Positions 1-8,400 of a stretch of 60,681 bases of DNA are shown here, piece by piece. The translations under genes and the position numbers were made by a program. Position 1 is the stretch's first letter. Each line of letters opens with the position of its first letter. A model generated the notes under the pieces. That model was not told the DNA's origin, made no database searches, and saw only the letters and a list, made by a program, of their open reading frames with translations. This DNA comes from Lachnospiraceae bacterium (GTDB taxonomy: Bacteria; Bacillota; Clostridia; Lachnospirales; Lachnospiraceae): assembly GCA_017461045.1 (NCBI GenBank), contig JAFTZJ010000003.1:1-60681 (forward strand), in the 5' to 3' direction.

Positions 1-163
1 CATTATGCACAATTCTATAAATATAATCCAAATACATGGCTGATTCAAAAATTAGCAACGAAAAAGAAATTCCCAACATAATTGTTAAGATAACAAAGCT
101 ACCTAATAACCGATTGATTTCTAAATATAAAGTTTTCACAAGATACTTTAATTTCATTTTCAT
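1..163 (-). CDS. Membrane protein, N-terminal part only (probable second FtsX-like permease)
   Basis: The reading frame stays open from an ATG at 163 to the window edge (54 codons), so only the N-terminus is visible. It starts MKMKLKYLVKTLYLEINR and has one hydrophobic segment at about residues 20-45, the layout of the first membrane helix of an FtsX/MacB permease. The ATG at 163 overlaps the stop of the upstream gene (ATGA), suggesting translational coupling. A second ATG at 157 sits 6 nt from GAGGAAG (164-170) and is the better-spaced start. The identity as a partner permease is inferred from position and topology. Confidence 0.5.
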   Translation of the reverse strand, partial: MKMKLKYLVKTLYLEINRLLGSFVILTIMLGISFSLLIFESAMYLDYIYRIVHN

Positions 164-1254
164 CTTCCTCTGTATGTCGACAATGAACTTCCCCGAAATG
201 TATTCCATGTTGTAACTATAGTCATGAAAACAACAATTACTACGCTCATAAAAAAGGATTTCAATATTGGTATAATAATTCCAGGCAACCATATTTCATA
301 GTTTAAGTAATATACAAATGCTATTATTCCATATAATGTCATCGAAATCACTAGTGCCATAAATAACAATTTCATCAGTTGCTCTATAATATATAGGTAT
401 AGTTTTATTTTGCTATAACCATATATCCGTCGAACTGCAAGTTCATACCGGCGTTGAAACAACCAAAATTGTATCACTATCACAGAAACAAATATCGAAA
501 AAAAACAAATCAAATATGATAATTTAACATAGCTTTCTTGATACTGTCCACCATTAAAATCCGTCGAATATCTGAACAAACCGCCCACCGAAAACCCTGC
601 GTCTTCCAATTGTTTCTCTATTTTAGCATATTCATCCTGTACTCCTGCAGTATCACTATTTAACGTATACGTTTGTGTATATGTATTTCCAGCCTGCCAA
701 AAGTCTCTCTCTGTCTGCTCTCCTAAGCATTCCGCAAATAATATAACTGAATAATTCGTCACTGTCGTTTTTTTACCTGAGCAATATCCTATTACACGAT
801 ATTTTTCACCACAAATTGAAATATACTCTTCTCCACCAGTCAAAAAAGTATTTTTTCTTAACTCACTGCCAAGGATAACAATTGGTTCACCCAGTTTTAA
901 TTCTTCAACTGTCGGGTACCTTCCACTGATTAGATTGTATTTTAATGGCTCGCTCTGATTAACAACAACTCGACACAAGTGTTCTGTATACTTACTATTC
1001 ACATACAAGCTTACATCCTCCGCTATGATAGTCATGTCAATTCGTCTTAGAATATTAGACAATTCTTCATATGTTTCTTCACTTTCTGTCTGAACCGAAA
1101 ACCCATATTGGTACTTATATGCAACTCTTATTCTATCATTATCTTCCATATGACTTAACTGTCGCATGAAATCTGCATAAAACAAACTTAACAAAGCCAC
1201 ACTAATTCCAATTAGTATACCAATTGCTGATGCCTTATACCGAAATATTACCAT
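160..1254 (-). CDS. FtsX-like ABC transporter permease
   Basis: The protein has about 364 residues: one N-terminal membrane helix (about residues 7-30), a long extracytoplasmic domain (about 30-245) and three helices near the C-terminus (about 245-270, 290-315, 325-350). That is the topology of MacB/FtsX permeases, which act mechanically on envelope substrates rather than forming a pore. I start at the ATG at 1254 because GGGGGA lies 6 nt upstream; GTG codons at 1281 and 1257 are in frame. No ATPase gene is visible, so it may lie beyond the left edge. The stop overlaps the next permease start. The substrate is unknown. Confidence 0.7.
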   Translation of the reverse strand: MVIFRYKASAIGILIGISVALLSLFYADFMRQLSHMEDNDRIRVAYKYQYGFSVQTESEETYEELSNILRRIDMTIIAEDVSLYVNSKYTEHLCRVVVNQSEPLKYNLISGRYPTVEELKLGEPIVILGSELRKNTFLTGGEEYISICGEKYRVIGYCSGKKTTVTNYSVILFAECLGEQTERDFWQAGNTYTQTYTLNSDTAGVQDEYAKIEKQLEDAGFSVGGLFRYSTDFNGGQYQESYVKLSYLICFFSIFVSVIVIQFWLFQRRYELAVRRIYGYSKIKLYLYIIEQLMKLLFMALVISMTLYGIIAFVYYLNYEIWLPGIIIPILKSFFMSVVIVVFMTIVTTWNTFRGSSLSTYRGR

Positions 1255-1312
1255 CACGATTCCCCCAACCTTTAAATTCACATTTAAAATACATTAGCTA
1301 TTCATTAATAAA

Positions 1313-1341
1313 ATAGTATCCTTTTCCAAAAAACTATTCAA
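1313..1341 (-). promoter_or_regulatory. Sigma-A promoter of the FtsX permease genes
   Basis: Reading the minus strand, TTGAAT (1336-1341) and TACTAT (1313-1318) are separated by exactly 17 nt. The start codon lies about 55 nt downstream. This is a motif match only. Confidence 0.6.
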
Positions 1342-1410
1342 CATTTTTGCAGAAACAGGCAAAATATTGCAAAATTTGCAACTTTCAACGAGGACTTTCT
1401 TGCTTAGTAA

Positions 1411-1452
1411 TAAAAAATCAGGATAATTCCTTTTCAGAAATCATCCTGATTA
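1411..1452 (-). terminator. Rho-independent terminator after the Band-7 gene
   Basis: The arms ATCAGGAT (1417-1424) and ATCCTGAT (1443-1450) form a stem. On the minus strand the stem is followed by a run of six T (1416-1411), just past the Band-7/zinc-ribbon stop at 1487. Confidence 0.75.
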
Positions 1453-1486
1453 TCTTCATTATAATAATATCAAAGGGTATCCGGGA

Positions 1487-2455
1487 TTAACCTAACTTGT
1501 TACCGCAATTACCACAGAACTTATTACCATTGGTTGGGGTACCGCATTCCGGACAGAATTTCGGAATCGGACCACCGCCTGCCGGCTGCTGATTCTGCAT
1601 ATTGTTCTGATTCATATTCTGGTTGCCCTGATACATATTGTTCTGATTCATATTCATATTATTCATGCTGTTCATCATCTGCTGTCCCATCATCATGCCC
1701 ATCTGTGCGCCCATCATGGTATTCATCATATCAGAACCACGGCCACCATTGCCGCCTCTGCCCATATCACTGGTCATAGCATCTACCATGCTAATCTGCT
1801 GGAAGCGTCCCATATCACCAACCATAGAATGCTCTGCTGCCTGATCAGCACGTTTTGTAATATTCTCAGGATATGAGAATTCATCGATACGGAAGCTTAC
1901 AACCGACAAACCAATCTTTACAAACTCCATATCCAAATCTGACTTAACGCCATCCTGAATTTCAATCATATTCGCCTGAAGATTGAAAATATCCTTTCCT
2001 ACCTTCGTAATCCAGCGCATAATCATACCGGAAATCATGGACTGCATTAATTCACGTACTTCATTAATGGAATACTGATTCTTTACGCCGGCAATTTTCT
2101 CGATAAATACCAAATAATCGCCAACCTTTACATCAAAGCTACCATTAGCACGAATTGGAAGTCCTCCCGGCAAGCCCGGTGCCTGCACACGAATCGGCTT
2201 TGCGGTTCCCCATTTTACATTGAACTGCTTGGTATTAATAAATAATACTTCTGCACGCATTCCACTGTTAAAGCCGAACTTAAAGCCCTTCAATGTAGAA
2301 AGAAATGGTACAATCTGTGTTTCGATATCGTAACTTCCTTCATCCTTGAAGATACCTTCCACCTTACCATTGAACATGAAGATTGCATCCTGACCCTGAC
2401 GGATAATCAGCTTAGAACCCTTCTTGATTTCATCATTCTTCCACTTCCAGAACAA
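1487..2455 (-). CDS. SPFH/Band-7 protein with C-terminal zinc ribbon, 5' end interrupted by a stop
   Basis: Residues about 10-215 match the Band-7 (SPFH) type found in YdjI-like 'virion core' proteins, with a conserved PGLPGG and IRANG region. A Met/Asn/Gln-rich linker follows, and then a double CxxC zinc ribbon (CPECG and CGNCG). Family members begin about 21 codons earlier. That upstream segment is present in frame (NQFSNVVEWEEYRDD) and is preceded by AGGAGG and an ATG at 2518, but codon 5 is TAA (2504-2506). The uninterrupted frame can only start internally, for example at TTG 2455, which has no good ribosome binding site. The gene may be inactive, may reinitiate poorly, or may carry a sequence error. 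It follows pspA by 38 bp, so a role in membrane stress is likely. Confidence 0.75.
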   Translation of the reverse strand: MFWKWKNDEIKKGSKLIIRQGQDAIFMFNGKVEGIFKDEGSYDIETQIVPFLSTLKGFKFGFNSGMRAEVLFINTKQFNVKWGTAKPIRVQAPGLPGGLPIRANGSFDVKVGDYLVFIEKIAGVKNQYSINEVRELMQSMISGMIMRWITKVGKDIFNLQANMIEIQDGVKSDLDMEFVKIGLSVVSFRIDEFSYPENITKRADQAAEHSMVGDMGRFQQISMVDAMTSDMGRGGNGGRGSDMMNTMMGAQMGMMMGQQMMNSMNNMNMNQNNMYQGNQNMNQNNMQNQQPAGGGPIPKFCPECGTPTNGNKFCGNCGNKLG

Positions 2456-2503
2456 GACGTCATCGCGATACTCTTCCCATTCAACTACATTTGAAAATTG
2501 ATT

Positions 2504-2518
2504 TTAAAACAAACCCAT
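2504..2518 (-). other. Native start and four codons of the Band-7 gene ending at an in-frame TAA
   Basis: AGGAGG (2526-2531) lies 7 nt before ATG 2518. The codons read M-G-L-F-stop, and the same frame continues into the Band-7 protein. One A-to-T change at the TTTTAAAA junction (lysine AAA to TAA) would explain it. Confidence 0.7.
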
Positions 2519-2556
2519 TGTCTATCCTCCTACTGTTACCTCATTAAGCACAAACT

Positions 2557-3240
2557 TTACTGAATACCCATCTGTGCCTTTAATGCTGCCAACTCATCAT
2601 CTACTGCTGCAGTTGGAGCCGAGTCATATTTTGCTGCTAAATCATCAATAGCATCTACCTCTGCGCTGCTATTCAATTCTGCCATTGCATTTGCCTTATC
2701 TAACATTGCATTTGCCTTTGCTTCCATACGATCAAATGCTGACATAGAAGCCTGTGCACCACCGATAGAGCTTCCCATTTCGTTGATACGCTCTTGAGCC
2801 TTTGCAACACGAACCTTTGCTTTAATCTCATCTCTTCTGGAATTCAATTCTGCAATATCCTTAACCAACTTGTCATGCATCTGACGCATCTTCATAGAGT
2901 TTGCAGCAGCAAGATCATATGCCTGCTGTAAACTAGCCTGCTTTCCTGCCATCTCAGCTTTCTTAGCAAGGAATGTCTTAGCATCTGCGTCATTACCTGC
3001 CAAAACTGCCTTTTCTGCATAAGACTGCATCTTAGCAATCTCTGCTGTACACTCATCTAATTCTCTCTTTGCTCTCTGCTCATCTGCCATGATTGCTGCG
3101 GTTTCAGCCTTAACCTTACCTAAATCGCTCTCTAAATCACGCATGCATTGATCAATCATCTTCTCCGGATCTTCTGCCTTATCCAATAAAGCATTGATAT
3201 TAGATGCCATAATGTCCTTAAATCTCTTCAAAATTCCCAT
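2557..3240 (-). CDS. pspA: PspA/IM30 family phage shock protein
   Basis: At 227 residues the protein is the normal PspA/LiaH length. It is almost entirely charged helix, starts MGILKRFKDIMASNINALLDKAEDP (the usual amphipathic N-terminus) and continues as a long coiled coil to about residue 190. PspA-family proteins coat and stabilise the inner face of a stressed membrane (known for the family). AAGGAGGG lies about 7 nt before ATG 3240. A good sigma-A promoter precedes it, and the Band-7/zinc-ribbon gene follows in the same transcription unit, a pairing seen in envelope-stress loci. No phage shock sensor gene is next to it. Confidence 0.9.
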   Translation of the reverse strand: MGILKRFKDIMASNINALLDKAEDPEKMIDQCMRDLESDLGKVKAETAAIMADEQRAKRELDECTAEIAKMQSYAEKAVLAGNDADAKTFLAKKAEMAGKQASLQQAYDLAAANSMKMRQMHDKLVKDIAELNSRRDEIKAKVRVAKAQERINEMGSSIGGAQASMSAFDRMEAKANAMLDKANAMAELNSSAEVDAIDDLAAKYDSAPTAAVDDELAALKAQMGIQ

Positions 3241-3326
3241 GTTTGAAAACCCTCCTTGAATAAAATGTACTTATTTCTTTCGTTGCATTGCTTTGCTCGC
3301 ACTCCGCAACACATCATGTAATAAGA

Positions 3327-3355
3327 ATTATACAACAAACAACCTTTATTCGCAA
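3327..3355 (-). promoter_or_regulatory. Sigma-A promoter of pspA
   Basis: Minus strand: TTGCGA (3350-3355), a 17-nt spacer, then consensus TATAAT (3327-3332). The leader before pspA is about 80 nt. Confidence 0.75.
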
Positions 3356-3526
3356 GGCATTGCACAGTCCGATACCCTTAACATTTTATTACGATTCGTA
3401 AAGATTTGATAAAAAATGCCTATTCTTACTGCAATTATGCCAAAAAACGACCTTATTAACCGGGGTCTGATACCCTTCAATCTTTTCATACAACAATCGC
3501 CTAATTTTACAACATATGACATTTTT

Positions 3527-3556
3527 TTGATATCATATTTTAAGAACTCGTGTTAT
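3527..3556 (+). promoter_or_regulatory. Possible promoter of the structured RNA candidate
   Basis: Plus strand: TTGATA (3527-3532), 18 nt, TGTTAT (3551-3556). The predicted start falls at about 3563, exactly where the outermost stem of the RNA candidate begins. The -10 element is imperfect. Confidence 0.35.
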
Positions 3557-3563
3557 TATTCTA

Positions 3564-3673
3564 GTGTAAATAAAAGGTTTCTCCAGAGATGGATTCAGAA
3601 TCTGTTTTGACTCCCATCTCGCAGACGATGAATTCATATTGTTTTCTCTGTTGAAACCCTCCCTCATTTACAT
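3564..3673 (+). ncRNA. Candidate structured RNA (nested long-range stem)
   Basis: Three helices nest in register: TGTAAAT (3565-3571) with ATTTACA (3666-3672), GGTTTC (3576-3581) with GAAACC (3653-3658), and CAGAG (3584-3588) with CTCTG (3646-3650). An alternative inner hairpin GAGATGG/CCATCTC is also possible. The arrangement of stems separated by internal loops resembles a regulatory RNA. A promoter-like element begins at the right place, and a hairpin with flanking A and T runs lies 20-60 nt downstream. I recognise no known family; 6S RNA is normally longer. The pairing would exist on either strand, so the direction is an inference. Confidence 0.4.
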
Positions 3674-3685
3674 ACTTTAACTCCC

Positions 3686-3732
3686 AAAAAGCAAGGACAG
3701 TACTCTCCCCCCCTCTTGAGTTCCTGTCCTTG
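3686..3732 (-). terminator. Terminator of the Hsp70 operon
   Basis: The arms CAAGGACAG (3692-3700) and CTGTCCTTG (3724-3732) pair, with an inner ACTC/GAGT helix. On the minus strand TTTTT follows at 3690-3686. It lies 37 bp after the Hsp70 stop and could also stop plus-strand transcription. Confidence 0.8.
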
Positions 3733-3768
3733 TTACATTTTAAATATTCATTTGTAAATCAATCATTA

Positions 3769-5457
3769 TCAGAGGTCTTCCCAAGCTTCCAAGAATTCAC
3801 GAAAATCCGTTCTTGCAGCCTCTATTTTCGTCGGTTCCTGGGTATTCAACGCTGCTTCAAACTTGCGTAATGCATGCTCAATCACAAGCCGGTCATTTCC
3901 CAAATGCTCTTCATACAATCGCTCACCACGTAACAACAAAAGCTTATTTTCTTCCTGCTCTCTTGGTGGAATTTTCAAATAGGCCAATTCTTCCATACGG
4001 GCCGCGATTTCTTCATCGGTCATATCCACCTGCTGCCCCTTCAAAATCTGTTTAATAATTCTTCCTGTAGAATTGATTTTCACCTGCACCTCTAAAATAG
4101 AATTCACGTCATAGGTGTAAGTTACATCAATACTTTCCTGACCCTTCGGTGCTTTTGGAATATCTACATTTAGTTCACCCAACAACAGATTGTTAGATGC
4201 AAAACGGCTTTCTCCCTGCAATACATTTACACATACCACACTTTGATTGTCCCGTATGGTATAAAGCGTCTCTGTACGACTGGCCGGAATCACCGTATTC
4301 CGTTCAATAATCGGACAAAAATGTCCACTTTCATATCCGCCGTTTTCACGTTCTACGGATACCTCCGTTCCCAGTGTAAACGGACATACATCCGTCAAAA
4401 TCACTTCACGAATGGAATCCTTACGCTCTTTCATCGCACCTTGTACGGCTGCACCCAGTGCAATGGCTTCATCCGGATTTACAGTTGTATCCGGCAGAGT
4501 ACGGAACAATTTACCTACAAAGCGCCGAACTACGGATAGCTTCGTAGCACCCCCTACTAATACAACCTTATCTATTTCTGACAAGCGAAGCCGGGAGTCC
4601 GTCAAACTCTTCTTAACCGGAATTCGAATGCGCTCTAATAAGTCTTCACATTTCTTTTCATAATCAGTTAATTCCACTTCCATTTCATAGACTTCATCAT
4701 CAATGGTACAGCTCATGGTTGATACCCGTCCGTCCTCAAAGCCCATTTTGCACAAATCAGCCTGCTTATGAATATATCGTGCAGTTTTAACGTCTAATTT
4801 GTCCTTCTGGAATTGGTCGAACTTCTCATAGAACATATCTTCCAAAACATTGGTAAAATCTTCACCGCCAAGGAAGTTATCACCGGCTACTGCCCGCACT
4901 TCCAAAATCGGTCCGGACAATTCCAAAATGGATACATCAAAGGTTCCGCCGCCCAGGTCAAATACCAGAAACTTAGCATCTCCTTCACATTCATACAAAC
5001 CATATGCAATTGCAGCCGCTGTAGGTTCACTGATAATTCGTTCTACCTTCAATCCGGCTAATTCGCCGGCACGTTTGGTAGCCTTTCTTCGTGCATCATT
5101 AAAGTATGCCGGTACACTAATTACCGCCTCCGTTACCGGTTCTCCCAAATACACCTCTGCATCTTCCTTTAAGGAACGCAACACAAAGGAAGACAATTCC
5201 TCAGATGTAAAGAATTGGTCACCCAAACGGTATTTCTTATCTGTACCCATGGTTCTTTTGAACACACTGGCTGCAGTATTCGGGTATAACAGCATACGTT
5301 CTCTAGCTGTTTCTCCTACATAAATCTGTTCACCATCCACACTTACAATGGACGGAGTCAATTTTTTTCCCAGACGGTTCGGGATAATCTTCGGTCCCTC
5401 ATCCGTGTAATAGGATACCAAACTATTGGTGGTTCCCAAGTCAATTCCTATTATCAT
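3769..5457 (-). CDS. Hsp70-family chaperone, short HscC/DnaK-like
   Basis: A 562-residue Hsp70. The ATPase domain (about 1-375) has the phosphate-1 loop GIDLGTTNS, phosphate-2 loop DLGGGTFDVS and adenosine loop LVGGATKL. A beta substrate-binding domain follows (about 380-500), and then only about 60 residues of helix, so the lid is shorter than in DnaK (about 610-640 residues). ATG 5457 has AAAGG upstream. It lies 38 bp after a J-like/TPR gene on the same strand, away from any grpE or dnaJ, which suggests a dedicated chaperone pair rather than the housekeeping DnaK. Clients are unknown. Hsp70 membership is certain; the specialised role is inferred. Confidence 0.9.
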   Translation of the reverse strand: MIIGIDLGTTNSLVSYYTDEGPKIIPNRLGKKLTPSIVSVDGEQIYVGETARERMLLYPNTAASVFKRTMGTDKKYRLGDQFFTSEELSSFVLRSLKEDAEVYLGEPVTEAVISVPAYFNDARRKATKRAGELAGLKVERIISEPTAAAIAYGLYECEGDAKFLVFDLGGGTFDVSILELSGPILEVRAVAGDNFLGGEDFTNVLEDMFYEKFDQFQKDKLDVKTARYIHKQADLCKMGFEDGRVSTMSCTIDDEVYEMEVELTDYEKKCEDLLERIRIPVKKSLTDSRLRLSEIDKVVLVGGATKLSVVRRFVGKLFRTLPDTTVNPDEAIALGAAVQGAMKERKDSIREVILTDVCPFTLGTEVSVERENGGYESGHFCPIIERNTVIPASRTETLYTIRDNQSVVCVNVLQGESRFASNNLLLGELNVDIPKAPKGQESIDVTYTYDVNSILEVQVKINSTGRIIKQILKGQQVDMTDEEIAARMEELAYLKIPPREQEENKLLLLRGERLYEEHLGNDRLVIEHALRKFEAALNTQEPTKIEAARTDFREFLEAWEDL

Positions 5458-5495
5458 GTCTGTCGCCTTTCTAAATATCTCTTAATCTAGTTATC

Positions 5496-8400
5496 CTACT
5501 GTTTGTTTTTCAATACTCTTAGAAGTAGTGCAATTTCTCTGTCCGCCGGAAATACTTGTCGCGCCTGTTCATAGTATCGGATGGCTCCGGCAATATCCCC
5601 CTTTGCTTCTGCTATAAAGCCCCGGGCAATTAATACCTCGTAACATTCCTTAAACGAACAATGCTTACAGCGCGGAATTCGACCCACCTGGTCCAAATAC
5701 TGTAATGCCCTTGCTTCATCACCCATACAGAAATACAGTTCTGCAAAATGCTCCAATCGCATCGCAGCATACGGACGGAAGGATAAATAATACGCCTCTG
5801 ATTCCGGATCCTCTGTTTCTAACTTTTTGTATTCTTCCGGAATTTGTTTTTCCTTTAATTCCGATTGCATGGCTTTCTGTGCCATGATTCTTGCCTTATC
5901 CTTATGCCCTAATAAATAATACAGTCTTGCCAGACTTCTTCCGCAAGAATCAAAGGTAAGGTTGTTTCGTTCTGCAATCTGAATCACCTGTTCATAGTAT
6001 TTCACAGCCTGCTTCAAATCCCGCGTCCAGAAATAATAATTACCCATTTCTTCCAGAACTTCAATCCGGTTCTTCCATGTATATCCCAGTCCTTCTTTAC
6101 CTTTTCGGGTATTATCAAGCCAGCTCTTATATACACTTAATGCTTCCCGATAATTTCCTTCCAGTAAATAAGTTTTAGATATTTTGAAATAATAGTCATG
6201 TCGAGACAAGCGGTCATCTTCGATTGCCTCCTCATAAAGCTTTCTTGCTGCTTCAAAGTTACCGATGCATTCATACAACTCACCTAAACACCGATACCAA
6301 GAGTTAGAAATCTTGTATTTTCGTTTTGCTTCGAACAACACTTCAATTCCCTGCTCCGGTTCTCCCAGTGCTTCGTAACACTTTGCCATGTTCGTAAACG
6401 GAAGCATTGACTTTTCATCATCCATCAATTCAATTGCTTTTCGGAAGCATTCAATTGCTTCCTGATATTTGCCTTGTACCCGATATACATAGCCTATATT
6501 GTTATATGCAAACAGATTATTCGGTTCCAGCTCTAATGCTTTATTATAATCAGCCAGTGCAAGATTCATATTATAATTGTCCATGTATAGCAAACCACGT
6601 TCAATATAGTAATACGCATCCGGCACAATTTCCACTTGTGCATTAACGGCCTTTAATGCGGCTCCATAGGCACTTCGCAATTCATAATCATCAAATCGCT
6701 GACTATAGATTTTCATGATTTCATGATTTGCTAATGCATGCCTTGGTTCTACTTCCAAGGTTTTGCGGAAGGCTTCTATGGCTTCATCGTTTTTACCCAT
6801 TTTTTCCAGACAAATGGCACGACCATACAAAAATTCTCCATTGTATGGCATTTCCCTTACCAGAAAATCATATTCCTCCATTGCCTTTATAAAATTATTC
6901 CGTTTGCGCAGTATATCTGCCTTTATCCAATGCAACCGATAATTGGTATTTCCGGATTGAATTCCCTGATCAATCAGCTCCAACGCACGATCCTCGTCTT
7001 TCATATCCACGAAAAAGAGAATCAGTTCCACATCTAATTCCTGTATATCTACCTTATCTTCCGGAATTCCATCCTTACGCATATCCTGATTCAGCAATTC
7101 TTCCTCAGTCATGGAACTCTCATCCGGTTGCTCTGCTTCGATTTTCTCTTCCCTTGTTGCCAGTATCTGCTTTTTCAATTCCCGACATAAATACAATCCC
7201 TTCTGTCGTTCCTCAATGGATTGTGCCAGATTCCGCAAGACACGGATTTCATAGAAATCCAGCATTTCATGCTCAACACCCTGTTCCTTCGCCGCCTCTA
7301 ACACTTTTTTTGCATCTCCATATTGGCGATAAATACAGAACACTTTCACCGCCAGCAAATACGGTTTATAATACTTCGGATAAATGTGAATTGCATTATA
7401 ATAATCATTAACTACATTTTGTCCGTCCTGTAATTCAAAATAGGCATCCTGGCGACGAAGATATGCCGGAAAATACCCCGGTTCTTCTTCAATAATCTGA
7501 CTGCAGACATCTATACATTTTTTATATTCCTTCATTTTGTAATAAAGCAATGCCAACCGATCCATAAAGGAATATCGTATACTGCTATCCTTTTCCAGTG
7601 AAATTCCCTTTAACAGGTATTCTTCTGCTAAATCATTCTGCTTCAGATGCTGATAGGTCACACCAATGGCGCACTTAATAAAGCCCTCTCGCGCCTGACG
7701 TTTCTTATATTTCTCGCTACCGTCATCTACCAGTCGCAAACGACTTTCATTCCATTCATGCAGATACTCGATAGCCTTTTCGTACTGTTCAAGACCAAGA
7801 TAACAACGGCTCTTCATATTTACATAATCATAGTACTCTGCATCTTCCGGCACCAATTCTAACCGGCTTAATTCTTGTAAGGTTTCTTCAAACATTTCAT
7901 TCTGGAACATACACCAGCACAGTTCTATTACATGTTTCTTTTCTTCCGGCTCCTGCTCCATTTGTTTGCGAAAATGCTCAATTAACGGTATGTTCACCTC
8001 TCGCATTAAGTCTAGTAAGGATTCATCTCGTCCGTTAATTTCCAGAAGGTCCATGATGATTTCTTTTGCTTCCAGATTCTTTCCGACTTTCATGTAGTAT
8101 TGGGCAATGCCAATACGTGCTGTATAATGCTCCGGCAAATTATCCATTACTCGCTGCCAGCAGTTATAAGCAGCTTCCCATTGCTCTGCTTCCCAATAAG
8201 CACGACCGGACCAATATCCTACATATGCATCTTCCGGGTACTTTTCAAGCAATTGCTCGCATAATGCCAACGCCTGCTCTGCCTGTTTTTCATGCATGAA
8301 CAACCGAACCCGTTCAACATCCTCATATGGATGATACACTTCATAGGCTTTCAAATCATCCAACTGCTGCCTCTGATTATCGATTTCTTTCCGGTCAATC

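Larger units (their letters stand above)
3241..3768. other. 528-bp gene-free region between pspA and the Hsp70 gene
   Basis: No convincing protein gene is present; a 64-codon frame on the plus strand (3416-3610) has no ribosome binding site and no recognisable content. The region holds the pspA promoter, the Hsp70 terminator and a nested inverted repeat at 3564-3673. The motif GATACCCTT occurs twice on the plus strand (about 3370 and 3468), for which I have no function. Confidence 0.7.

Noticed and set aside
3416-3610. 64-codon open frame on the plus strand in the pspA/Hsp70 gap
   Set aside because: No ribosome binding site and no recognisable composition; it overlaps the structured RNA candidate.
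3564-3740. Known 6S RNA or SRP RNA
   Set aside because: The nested stems are shorter than a 6S RNA and there is no SRP Alu or apical-loop motif, so I call it only an unassigned candidate.
4850-5323. 157-codon open frame opposite the Hsp70 gene
   Set aside because: Lies fully antisense to a well conserved gene, has no ribosome binding site and low-complexity composition.
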